This document shows, in pieces, positions 1 through 6,701 of a stretch of DNA of 32,861 nt. The notes beneath the pieces were generated by a model, which was not told the origin of the DNA, made no database searches, and saw nothing but the letters and a program-made list of their open reading frames with translations. How positions within the stretch are numbered: the stretch's first letter is position 1; each line of letters opens with the position of its first letter. This DNA comes from Rubrobacter sp. Its GTDB lineage: Bacteria > Actinomycetota > Rubrobacteria > Rubrobacterales > Rubrobacteraceae. The position numbers and the translations under genes are program-made. The stretch covers positions 1 to 32,861 of the forward strand of contig JADDPM010000002.1 of the NCBI GenBank assembly GCA_016781885.1, written 5' to 3'.

Positions 1-614
1 ACGAACATGGGGTTGAAGATCCCGGTCAGGGACGCCCCGAAGGAGTTGAGCACGCCCTCCGAAGCCACCTCGGAGTTGGGCCCGCCGCCCGTGGTCATGT
101 ACGTGTCTATGCCGGTCATAAGGACCATCCAGATCCAGATGAACGCCCCCATCGTAAAGCCGAGGAGCGCATGTCGGCGCTTGCTGAGGACGCTATAACG
201 GTCCCACTTGTAGTAGTAGGAGTACATCCCCCAAAGCGCGATCAGCATCGAAGCCATCGCAATCGCGATGATATAGAAGAACTGCGTAAAGAGCGCCGTC
301 GTGAGCCTCGGGTAGAAGCCGACTAGCAAGACCACAAACAACACCGCGAACGTGGCGCCGGTCGAGAAGGTGAGGACGTTGAAGCGCGCCATGGAATGGG
401 CGAGGCGGTCCATCCGGGGACTGCCGGTCCGCGCCCCCCACGCCTGCAAGACGGGCGCCGCGATCGCGAACCCGACGAACAACTCCGCGAAGAACATATG
501 CGTGAGCATCGTCACGCCTGTAAAGCTCCGAGGACCTCCGGGGAAATTAAAGCCCGAGTAGTCTATCTGGGCCAGGAGGTGGTATAGGCTCGCCCAAGTC
601 GTGATCAGACTCAT
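1..614 (-). CDS. Cytochrome bd-type quinol oxidase subunit I-like protein (partial)
   Basis: The gene runs off the left edge, so only the first 204 codons are visible. It starts at an ATG at 614-612, behind a clear AAGGAG ribosome binding site nine bases upstream. The visible protein is polytopic. A His lies at the head of an early helix (LTHMFFAELFVGF), followed by long hydrophobic helices, a YSYYYKWD motif after a helix, and a GIDTYMTT...FNP segment. This pattern resembles the short CydA-like quinol oxidase subunits, where an early His ligates haem and a similar loop ends in FNP. If so, it would oxidise quinol and reduce oxygen at the cytoplasmic membrane. It follows the 632-1279 gene by 17 bases and is probably cotranscribed with it. 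The family call rests on pattern similarity without the C-terminal half, so another haem membrane protein remains possible. Confidence 0.55.
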   Translation of the reverse strand, partial: MSLITTWASLYHLLAQIDYSGFNFPGGPRSFTGVTMLTHMFFAELFVGFAIAAPVLQAWGARTGSPRMDRLAHSMARFNVLTFSTGATFAVLFVVLLVGFYPRLTTALFTQFFYIIAIAMASMLIALWGMYSYYYKWDRYSVLSKRRHALLGFTMGAFIWIWMVLMTGIDTYMTTGGGPNSEVASEGVLNSFGASLTGIFNPMF

Positions 615-631
615 CCTTTACAGAGCTCCTT

Positions 632-1279
632 CTAGGTACCCTGGGCACCCACTACGGACCCCCCGTGCTCGTTCGGACCTGCCCTATGTAAGACGGCCTG
701 GGCCACCGCCCGCGGTTCCATCCGTCCCTCTACTATATAGTAGTCGGCATTGTTGGTCTGCAAGATCTCCCGAATCGGCCGTATAAGGTGGCGCTCCCGG
801 GTCATGGCGAAGATCAAGACTTTACCCATCTCGAACTCGTCGTTCCAGGTGCCGGCCTCTGCCCTGGGCGCCTCCATGTCGGTTAGTATCGGCTGGGCCC
901 CCACCCTTGTGAACGACCCGGCCAGAAGGACCGCGGCCAGCGAGATGAACACCAGGAACGTCGGGAGGCCTATGGAGGGTACGACGGCGACGAAGAACAG
1001 CCCCAGCAGCACGAAGGCTATGGCGAAACCGACCGGCACCTCAAGGCCCCGCCTGTCATCGGGAATCACAATGTAGCGCGTCCCATCCGGGAACGGCTGG
1101 GGCTCGTCGGGATCCTTGCGTTTGAGGATGACCGTGAGGTCGTCCTTGCTCACGCCGAGGTCCCGGATCTCCCTGACCGATCGATTGAGCTCGGCGCCGT
1201 CGCTTACAACCCCTACGATAGTATACTCGGATACGCGCTCCTCAGAACCCGCTCCCGAAACCTCCCGCTCTTTCTCCAA
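632..1279 (-). CDS. Two-helix membrane protein with stress-protein-like N-terminus, unknown function
   Basis: A 215-residue protein. Residues about 18-55 read like the small alpha/beta 'general stress protein' fold (YTIVGVVSDGAEL, an LGVSKDDLTVIL segment) seen in membrane proteins that sense or respond to stress. Two hydrophobic helices follow at about 82-120, joined by a short Pro-containing turn, and then a soluble C-terminal tail that could form a second alpha/beta unit (KVLIFAMTRE, YYIVEGRMEP). The likely start is a TTG at 1279 with a GGCAGGG purine run just upstream; spacing is poor, so the start is uncertain. It is 17 bases upstream of the oxidase-like gene on the same strand. No catalytic motif is seen, so the specific function is unknown. 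Confidence 0.6.
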   Translation of the reverse strand: MEKEREVSGAGSEERVSEYTIVGVVSDGAELNRSVREIRDLGVSKDDLTVILKRKDPDEPQPFPDGTRYIVIPDDRRGLEVPVGFAIAFVLLGLFFVAVVPSIGLPTFLVFISLAAVLLAGSFTRVGAQPILTDMEAPRAEAGTWNDEFEMGKVLIFAMTRERHLIRPIREILQTNNADYYIVEGRMEPRAVAQAVLHRAGPNEHGGSVVGAQGT

Positions 1280-1442
1280 AACCCTGCCCTCACCTTATCT
1301 CTGTGGAGAACCTCTTCCCTCGGCCCGATAGCTCCTTCGCGAGCCCTGCATCAGCATAGCGTTTTACTCCCCGGCGCACCAGTCCCGCCTACGCTTGGCC
1401 GGTATCGCGTTCACATTCTGCATACATAGCAGGAGAACCGCT

Positions 1443-2153
1443 GTGAAATCACCCCTATACCGACATCCACCTTCGGTTAAACTACCAACAATGGATACCC
1501 GCGATCAACGACGCATCTTAGGCCACGAGCCGGAGCCCTACGACCACGACGAAGAACCGGGGCTCGGGACCTGGATCCGGCGCAACTCCTGGCTACTCGT
1601 CCGCCTGTTCATGGTCATGGTCTTCACCTTCGGCGCCACTACCACCGCCGCGAACTTCTCCTACGGGTTACAGGGCGAACCAACAGTCCTTGGCGTAGAG
1701 CAGATCAACGACGGCGAGTTGCCGGCGGGCGTACAACTCGGTGACTACGTGGAGGTTACTGGCACCCCGGATTTCGGTCCCAACCCCGAAGAGCCCCGAA
1801 TAGGCGTCTCCCAACGCTACAGCGCAGACTACTACTACTTCGCCCTCGAAGAGACCGGAGACAACCTGCTTATCCAGACCGCCCAGACCGGGCCGGACAC
1901 CTCGGAGACCGGTGAACAGGTCTGGCGCGGCAAGCTCGCAACCGTAGGCACCGTGATCTTTCACGACACTACCCAGAGCGGCCTGGAGATAGCCGGCCTC
2001 CCCCGGGACGAGTCTATCCCGGTCATAGAGACCGGCGACACCCCAGAATACTATCGCCAGATCTTCCCGGCCTACTCGGCCATCATCGGGCTCTGGCTCC
2101 TCTCCATAGCCTGGCTAGTCTGGAAGAAGAACAAGCCCTTCCTCGGTTTATAG
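1443..2153 (+). CDS. Hypothetical membrane protein with a large extracytoplasmic domain
   Basis: I do not recognise a family. I chose the GTG at 1443 because AGGAGA lies at 1431-1436 with good spacing. An ATG at 1491 (MDTRDQRR...) is the alternative and has no good ribosome binding site. The 236-residue product has an acidic cytoplasmic N-terminus (EPEPYDHDEEPG), a first membrane helix (SWLLVRLFMVMVF...), an extracytoplasmic region of roughly 140 residues rich in Glu, Asp, Gly and Thr, and a C-terminal helix (IIGLWLLSIAWLVW) ending in KKNK. The middle region has short beta-strand-like runs (VQLGDYVEVTGTP, LATVGTVIFH) suggesting an OB-like or beta-rich fold. It stands alone between the divergent gene at 1279 and the permease at 2337. 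Confidence 0.55.
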   Translation: MKSPLYRHPPSVKLPTMDTRDQRRILGHEPEPYDHDEEPGLGTWIRRNSWLLVRLFMVMVFTFGATTTAANFSYGLQGEPTVLGVEQINDGELPAGVQLGDYVEVTGTPDFGPNPEEPRIGVSQRYSADYYYFALEETGDNLLIQTAQTGPDTSETGEQVWRGKLATVGTVIFHDTTQSGLEIAGLPRDESIPVIETGDTPEYYRQIFPAYSAIIGLWLLSIAWLVWKKNKPFLGL

Positions 2154-2285
2154 TTCTAAGTCTTCAGCTTTCGCCGCGCAGCACTTGGGGTCCCTCGGTA
2201 CTAACGCATGGGCAGCTCGAAACTCCTTGTCCAACCCCTCTACTAAAACCGGTCGATAAACGAGCTAGACACCCTGCCGCTGGCT

Positions 2286-2296
2286 GGCTATATTGC
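2286..2296 (+). promoter_or_regulatory. Possible -10 promoter element upstream of the purine permease
   Basis: The 11-base string GGCTATATTGC occurs here and again at 3787-3797. In both places it sits 40-60 bases before a plus-strand start codon and contains a TATATT -10-like hexamer. No convincing -35 is visible at either site. I searched the leader 2154-2336 for a purine riboswitch core and saw none. Confidence 0.3.
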
Positions 2297-2336
2297 CGTT
2301 TGCACAGAGAGAGCGGTCTCGAAAGGGAGAAAGATA

Positions 2337-3701
2337 TTGGCCAGTTTCTTCAGGTTCTTCGAGCGGGGCACGAACCTCCGGACGGAGGTGATCGCCGGGC
2401 TTACGACCTTTATGACGATGGCCTACATCATCTTCGTCAACCCCGCCATCCTCGGCACCGAAGGTACCGGCCTCCCGGTGTCGGGCGTGTTCTTCGCTAC
2501 CTGCATCGCGGCGGCGGCGGCGAGCATAGCGATGGGCGTCTTCGCTAACTTCCCGGTCGCGCTCGCCTCCGGGCTGGGTCTGAACGCGGTCGTGGCTTTT
2601 ACCCTGATCCTGGGCCAGCAACTCCCCTGGCAGACGGCAATGGCGGCCGTAATCGTGGAGGGCGTGCTCGTAACGATCCTGGTGCTTACCAACCTGCGCG
2701 AGGCCGTGCTCAACGCCATCCCGCTCTCCCTGAAGTTCGCGATCGCGGTCGGCATCGGACTGTTCATAGCGTTTATCGGCCTCAAGAACGGCGGCATCGT
2801 GGTCCCGGACCCCGTTACCTACGTGAAGCTCGGGGACTTTACGCAGGGTCCCGTCCTGCTCGCGGCCCTCGGGCTCGCCCTGACCCTGGCGCTCGTGGCC
2901 CGTGGGATCAGGGGCGGCCTCATATTAGGTATCCTCCTCACCGGACTGGCCGGCATCATCTTTGGTCTGCTGCCGCTACCTGGCTCGGTCGCCTCCTTTA
3001 ACTTCGACACTTCGACGATAGGCGGCGGAGTGCTGGCGCTACCGGACGTGTTGCGGCTCTCGCTCGTGCCGATCATCTTCGCCCTGTTCATGACGGACTT
3101 CTTCGACACGATGGGAACCGTGATCGCGGTCGGCCAGGAGGCGAAGCTCCTGGATGAAGAGGGCCGGCTGCCGGACGCTAAGAGGGTGCTGCTCGTAGAC
3201 TCCCTGGCGGCGGTCGGGGGCGGGGCCGCAGGCGCGAGCTCCGTCACCAGTTACATCGAGAGCGGCTCGGGCGTGGCGGAGGGCGGCCGGACGGGGCTGA
3301 CCAGCGTGGTGGTGGGGATCCTCTTCCTGCTTGCGCTGCCGTTCGCGCCCATCATAGAGGTTATAGGACGGTCGATCTCGATCCCCGGTCCCGAGGGACA
3401 GGATATCTTAGTCTCCCCCGTCACGGCGCCGGCCCTGATCGTGGTCGGCTTCCTGATGATGACGGCGGTGCGCTTTATCCCCTGGGACCGCTCGGACGAG
3501 GCGATCCCCGCCTTCCTGACCATCCTGACTCTGCCGCTGACCTTCAATATCTCCTACGGGATCGGCTTCGGCTTTATCTCCTACGTGCTTATCAAGCTCG
3601 CCCGCGGCAAGCCTGGCGAGGTCCACCCTCTGCTCTACGCCGTCGCGATCCTCTTTGCCCTGGCCTTCGTCGCCCCCGCCTTGCAGGGACTCTTCTCTTA
3701 G
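2337..3701 (+). CDS. NCS2 family purine (hypoxanthine/guanine-type) permease
   Basis: A 454-residue polytopic transporter of the AzgA/GhxP/PbuG branch of the nucleobase-cation symporter-2 family, which imports purine bases with protons. The N-terminus (RTEVIAGLTTFMTMAYI) and the VNPAIL segment are characteristic. So are the region around residue 140 (GIGLFIAFIGLKNGGIVV) and the TDFFDTMGT...GQEAKLLDEEG signature in the middle, followed by GASSVTSYIESGSGV. About 12-13 hydrophobic segments are visible, and the length is normal for the family. Translation begins at TTG 2337, supported by GGGAG at 2325-2329 with a 7-base spacer. It appears monocistronic; the following stress operon begins 151 bases later behind its own ribosome binding site. 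The exact substrate cannot be read from sequence. Confidence 0.93.
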   Translation: MASFFRFFERGTNLRTEVIAGLTTFMTMAYIIFVNPAILGTEGTGLPVSGVFFATCIAAAAASIAMGVFANFPVALASGLGLNAVVAFTLILGQQLPWQTAMAAVIVEGVLVTILVLTNLREAVLNAIPLSLKFAIAVGIGLFIAFIGLKNGGIVVPDPVTYVKLGDFTQGPVLLAALGLALTLALVARGIRGGLILGILLTGLAGIIFGLLPLPGSVASFNFDTSTIGGGVLALPDVLRLSLVPIIFALFMTDFFDTMGTVIAVGQEAKLLDEEGRLPDAKRVLLVDSLAAVGGGAAGASSVTSYIESGSGVAEGGRTGLTSVVVGILFLLALPFAPIIEVIGRSISIPGPEGQDILVSPVTAPALIVVGFLMMTAVRFIPWDRSDEAIPAFLTILTLPLTFNISYGIGFGFISYVLIKLARGKPGEVHPLLYAVAILFALAFVAPALQGLFS

Positions 3702-3786
3702 CCTCTTCTCGCCCCCCCCGAGCGCGTTTACAGGGTATAACGGCGGGGTAAGAGCGGGGAGAAGAACAGCGCGTAGCTTGGCTTTA

Positions 3787-3797
3787 GGCTATATTGC
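3787..3797 (+). promoter_or_regulatory. Possible -10 promoter element upstream of the stress operon
   Basis: This is the second copy of GGCTATATTGC, 56 bases before the GTG of the GlsB-like gene. The TATATT at 3790-3795 is a plausible -10. No good -35 lies 16-18 bases upstream, so an activator or alternative sigma factor could be involved. Confidence 0.3.
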
Positions 3798-3852
3798 TGC
3801 GGCCCGGTAGCATAAAGCACGATGGTAAGAGGGGAGGGGAGGTGAGAAAGTC

Positions 3853-4125
3853 GTGGACGTCTCAGCCGTAATAGCCCTTGTAGTAGTAGGGCTCATTGCG
3901 GGCGTGTTAGCGAAGATAGCCATGCCGGGACCGGACCCGGGAGGGATCCTGTTGACCATCGTCGTAGGCATCGCCGGCTCTTTCCTCGGATGGGTGATCG
4001 TCTACAACCTTCTGGGACTCGCGAACCCCAACTCGACGGGCCTTCTCGGCTCCATCCTGGTGGCTACTTTAGGCTCCATCATCCTCCTGGTTTTGTACCG
4101 GACGATCACACGCCGATCAGTGTAG
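3853..4125 (+). CDS. GlsB/YeaQ/YmgE family stress-response membrane protein
   Basis: A 90-residue protein with three hydrophobic helices, matching the transglycosylase-associated-protein family in length and layout. An N-terminal helix carries the AGVLAKIAMPGPDPGG turn, the central helix is Gly-rich (GIAGSFLGW), and the third helix ends in RTITRR. The family is small, membrane-embedded and stress-induced; its biochemical role is unknown. The GTG start at 3853 is preceded by GGAGGTGAG at about 3838-3846. It lies directly upstream of the Asp23/AmaP genes, 75 bases away, which matches the repeated association of this family with Gls24/Asp23 operons and supports an envelope-stress role. Confidence 0.85.
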   Translation: MDVSAVIALVVVGLIAGVLAKIAMPGPDPGGILLTIVVGIAGSFLGWVIVYNLLGLANPNSTGLLGSILVATLGSIILLVLYRTITRRSV

Positions 4126-4200
4126 GAGTCCGGATACGCCGACAACCGTAGTCATCAAGAGCAGACAAGTTTTTGCAAGCGAAGGGAGTAAGGAGAGAGC

Positions 4201-4683
4201 ATGAGTGAACAGAGGAGCCAGCAGCAGCAGCAGGACAGCCCACTCCAGACAGAGCGTGGCAGCACCAGGATCGAGGACAGCGTCGTCTCCAAGATCGCCG
4301 GCATCGCCGCGCAAGAGGTGGACGGCGTGCGGATGGGCGGCGGCACCAGCCAGGCTATCGGCGGTCTTTTGAGCAACGTCCCCGGCATGGGCAGCAGCAG
4401 CAGCGAATCCCGCGGAGTCTCGGTCGAGGTCGGCGAGGTTGAGACCGCGGTTGACGCTACGTTAACGGTTGCCTACGGTAAGTCTATCCCTCAAGTAGCC
4501 GAGGCCGTGCGGAGGAACATCATCAACCGGGTCGAGAGCCTCGTGGGCTTGAAGGTCACCGAAGTGAACATCTCGGTCAACGACGTGTTCTTCCCGGAGC
4601 AGGAGCAGCAACAACAGCAGCAGCGCGAGATCGAGCAGCAGCAACAGCAGCGCCAGGCCGAGCAAGAGCAGAGGGTCCGGTAG
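4201..4683 (+). CDS. Asp23/Gls24 family envelope stress response protein
   Basis: A 160-residue protein. Residues about 22-130 form the Asp23/Gls24 domain: IEDSVVSKIAGIAAQEVDGV at its start, SVEVGEVETAVDATLTV in the middle, and VGLKVTEVNISVNDVFF at its end. In firmicutes these abundant cytoplasmic proteins are tethered under the membrane by AmaP, and AmaP-like genes follow here. Both ends are unusual: a Gln run near residues 7-11, and a C-terminal tail of about 30 residues made almost entirely of Gln, Glu and Arg, probably helical or disordered. The ATG at 4201 follows GGAGTAAGGAGAG. A leading position suggests it is the main structural product of the operon. Confidence 0.9.
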   Translation: MSEQRSQQQQQDSPLQTERGSTRIEDSVVSKIAGIAAQEVDGVRMGGGTSQAIGGLLSNVPGMGSSSSESRGVSVEVGEVETAVDATLTVAYGKSIPQVAEAVRRNIINRVESLVGLKVTEVNISVNDVFFPEQEQQQQQQREIEQQQQQRQAEQEQRVR

Positions 4684-4715
4684 AGAACATGACCGAGAGA
4701 TAGACGAGGTTCGCC

Positions 4716-5018
4716 TTGGCAGACGACCTACAAACGGCGAGGGCCGTACAAGATGCGGCCCTCGCCACCGAAGGGGTAGCCTCTCTGGGTACCGGACGTT
4801 GGGCCGAGGCTGCAACCTATGGCGCGCGCGACAAGGTGACCGGTGTGGTCGTAAGCCCTAACGAAGTGAGAGTACACATAGTAGTCAACTATCCGCCGCC
4901 CGAGCCTTTACCGGCGCTCGCCGAACGAGTTCGAGAGCGCGTAACGTCGAAGGTAGGCGGACGCCCGACGATAGTGGTAGTCGAGGACATTGAGGTGGTC
5001 CAGGATGAGAATCTTTAA
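4716..5018 (+). CDS. Second, smaller Asp23/Gls24-like protein
   Basis: A 100-residue, single-domain relative of Asp23/Gls24. It has a short helix (VQDAALATEGVASLG), then strands with a conserved-looking ATYGARDKVTGVVV and VRVHIVVNYP, a helix (LAERVRERVTSK), and a final strand (TIVVVEDIEVV). It lacks the Gln-rich tails of its upstream neighbour. The start is a TTG at 4716 with GAGG a few bases upstream; no in-frame ATG is available near the N-terminus. It starts 32 bases after the first Asp23 gene and overlaps the following AmaP-like gene by 14 bases, so translation is probably coupled. It may form mixed assemblies with the larger Asp23 protein, though that is inference. Confidence 0.75.
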   Translation: MADDLQTARAVQDAALATEGVASLGTGRWAEAATYGARDKVTGVVVSPNEVRVHIVVNYPPPEPLPALAERVRERVTSKVGGRPTIVVVEDIEVVQDENL

Positions 5019-5583
5019 CAGGATAATAGTCATCCTGCTCCTCGCGGGGATAGTGGCTCTTGGCGTGACCACGGTATTCTACATCTTTGACGTGTCAGAC
5101 TATCATCTGGAGGATCTGTCGCGCACGCTGGGGCTGAACGGCCTCTACGACGGCGTAAACGGCTTCGTACAGAGGGCCGAGAACCGTAATTTGGACGTCC
5201 TGGACATTGTGGTGCTGGCCCTTGTCGCGCTCCTGGGGCTGGTGTTGCTGATCCTGGAACTCAAGCCCCCCTCTCCCCGCCGGGTTCGCATGCAGAAGGG
5301 TACCTACGTAACCAGAAAAGCCGTCGAGGATGAGGTCAACACCGCCGTGGAGGAGAGCCACGAGGTACTTCAATCCAACGTAAAGGTCAAGGCCCAGAGG
5401 AGACCGGGGGCCATAGTGAACGTCACGGCCAGCGTCCGTCCCGGAGAGAATGCCCGGAGTATAGAGGCAGACGTGCGGGATCGGGTAAAGCGGCGCCTTG
5501 ACCAAGTAGGCATACCGGTCGGTACCATCAACGTGCAGGTCAGGGAGTCCGACCCGCGCCAGACAAGGACGAGGGTGAAATGA
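5005..5583 (+). CDS. amaP: AmaP-type alkaline shock response membrane anchor protein
   Basis: A 192-residue protein from the ATG at 5005, supported by GAGGTGG at 4992-4998 inside the previous gene; a TTG at 4990 is less likely. Residues about 5-28 form one membrane helix. A second helix at about 68-88 (VVLALVALLGLVLLILEL) is followed by a cytoplasmic Asp23-like domain with VNTAVEESHEVLQSNVKVKA and a basic C-terminus (RQTRTRVK). Two helices plus a C-terminal Asp23-like domain is the AmaP architecture, which anchors Asp23 to the membrane. It lies immediately downstream of two Asp23-type genes and overlaps the next gene by four bases (ATGA). Confidence 0.82.
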   Translation: MRIFNRIIVILLLAGIVALGVTTVFYIFDVSDYHLEDLSRTLGLNGLYDGVNGFVQRAENRNLDVLDIVVLALVALLGLVLLILELKPPSPRRVRMQKGTYVTRKAVEDEVNTAVEESHEVLQSNVKVKAQRRPGAIVNVTASVRPGENARSIEADVRDRVKRRLDQVGIPVGTINVQVRESDPRQTRTRVK

Positions 5584-6149
5584 ACGGTTTCAATCGCCTG
5601 ATCATGCTGATCCTGGCCCTGTTGCTGATCGCCGTGCCGGTGTTTCTACTCCTGATAGGCCTCGGCGTCCTCTCGGCGGACCAGATCAACGCATACACCA
5701 ACTACCGGGGCGGGCTCGACGCTTTGGGTAGGCTATCCGTCTCCGATTTCGAGGACCTTACGGTCAGGGTAATCGTCGGCATCATCGTAGCGCTGTTGAC
5801 GCTCCTGGCCGGTTACCTACTCCTGCGGGAGCTAACCTTCGGACGCCGCCTCTCGCGGCGTGCGTTGCTCGAGGAGGAGCCCGGGCGGGAGACCGCTATT
5901 ACCGCAACTGCGGTTCGTCACCTCGCCGAAGGCGCCGCCCGCGAGACGGGGGCGGCTTCCCCTACCTGCCGCCTGGCCTCCGACAAGAACCGCTACGAGG
6001 TAGGCTGCGATATACGCGTGCCGGGCTCAGGGAACTTTACCGAGATCGGCGCCAACAGTCGAGCCAACATCCGGAGGGTACTCGAAGAACAGCGAGTACC
6101 CCTAAAAGACGTCGAAGTCACGGTGCAGGGAACTGCATCTCAAGGATAA
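5580..6149 (+). CDS. Second AmaP-like membrane anchor
   Basis: A 189-residue paralogue-like protein with the same plan as its upstream neighbour: an N-terminal helix (LIMLILALLLIAVPVFLLLIG), a loop, a second helix at about 61-82 (VRVIVGIIVALLTLLAGYLLL), a basic stop-transfer region (RRLSRRA), and a cytoplasmic alpha/beta domain. That domain has two Cys residues (SPTCRLAS and VGCDIRV), which could pair or bind metal; this is unusual for the family. It begins at the ATGA overlap with the preceding stop codon, so it is translationally coupled. Two anchors for two Asp23-type proteins suggests dedicated pairs or a heteromeric anchor. Confidence 0.7.
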   Translation: MNGFNRLIMLILALLLIAVPVFLLLIGLGVLSADQINAYTNYRGGLDALGRLSVSDFEDLTVRVIVGIIVALLTLLAGYLLLRELTFGRRLSRRALLEEEPGRETAITATAVRHLAEGAARETGAASPTCRLASDKNRYEVGCDIRVPGSGNFTEIGANSRANIRRVLEEQRVPLKDVEVTVQGTASQG

Positions 6150-6158
6150 GGGAGGAAA

Positions 6159-6350
6159 ATGGCTACCTGGACCTACAAGCAGTGGGGGGCTCTAATCGGA
6201 GCTCTCGTGGCATTCTCTATAGGTCTGATCGGCTTTGACGAGACTATCCTCGTCGTGCTCGTCGGCGTCATTTGCTACTTCGTGGGCAAGTTCCTCGACG
6301 GGGAATTGGATGTCGAAGATATCAGGAACCGCGCCCAGCGCCGGGGGTAA
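6159..6350 (+). CDS. DUF2273 family small membrane protein
   Basis: A 63-residue protein with two short hydrophobic helices (WGALIGALVAFSIGLIGF and TILVVLVGVICYFVGKFLDG) and a charged C-terminus (DVEDIRNRAQRR). This size and pattern match DUF2273, which regularly accompanies Asp23 and AmaP. The ATG at 6159 sits behind GGAGG (AAGGGAGGAAA) and nine bases after the previous stop. It is the last gene of the envelope-stress operon. Function is unknown. Confidence 0.8.
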   Translation: MATWTYKQWGALIGALVAFSIGLIGFDETILVVLVGVICYFVGKFLDGELDVEDIRNRAQRRG

Positions 6351-6617
6351 GCGAGTTCCATCAGTCTGTTAGGCTCGTATAGAATTCGCGCGGTAAGAGA
6401 CCTCTAGAGATAGGGAGGTACGGGGAGCGTTACGGCGGCTGTCTGACTGGCTCTGGTTGCCCTCTTAATGGATCTGTCCACAGCGTGCTTCGCGTATCTA
6501 GGCGCTCAAGCTTTTGAGGATGGCGCTATTTCTGCTGGACCACTACCGTTATCACCGCATCCCTTTTACCCTTCCTGGTAACGAGGGTGAGGTAGAACCA
6601 ACTACAAAATACGCTCT
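6351..6617 (+). other. Intergenic region without a recognised gene
   Basis: This stretch separates the stress operon from glycerate kinase. It has no tRNA, no recognisable protein family and no long open frame. A 54-codon frame starts at an ATG near 6520 behind a GAGG, but it reads through the terminator hairpin and ends at TAA, so I do not call it. On the minus strand a short frame reads TLVTRKGKRDAVITVVVQQK to a stop, which could be a fragment of an old gene. A rho-independent terminator closes the region at 6618-6645, far from the last operon gene, so a long 3' UTR or a small transcript is possible. Confidence 0.3.
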
Positions 6618-6645
6618 AGCGGGCTCCATAAGGGGCCCGCTTTTT
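6618..6645 (+). terminator. Rho-independent terminator
   Basis: AGCGGGC at 6618-6624 pairs with GCCCGCT at 6635-6641. The stem extends through a G-U pair and two more G-C pairs to an ATAA loop (6628-6631), giving about 10 pairs. It runs directly into TTTTT at 6641-6645. It would end transcription from the stress operon or from a small RNA in the preceding gap. Confidence 0.8.
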
Positions 6646-6689
6646 GCGCCCGGTGGAGCCTCACCCACGCTTCTGGCGTTCTAAGCGTT

Positions 6690-6695
6690 TATGAT
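6690..6695 (+). promoter_or_regulatory. Likely -10 of the glycerate kinase gene, leaderless transcript
   Basis: TATGAT lies six bases before the ATG at 6702, and no purine-rich ribosome binding site is present. Transcription would begin at about the A of the start codon, giving a leaderless mRNA, which is common in actinobacteria. No strong -35 is visible. Confidence 0.4.
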
Positions 6696-6701
6696 GTCGC
6701 C

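Noticed and set aside
2154..2336. Purine riboswitch before the purine permease
   Set aside because: I looked for the conserved three-way-junction core and loop sequences and did not find them.
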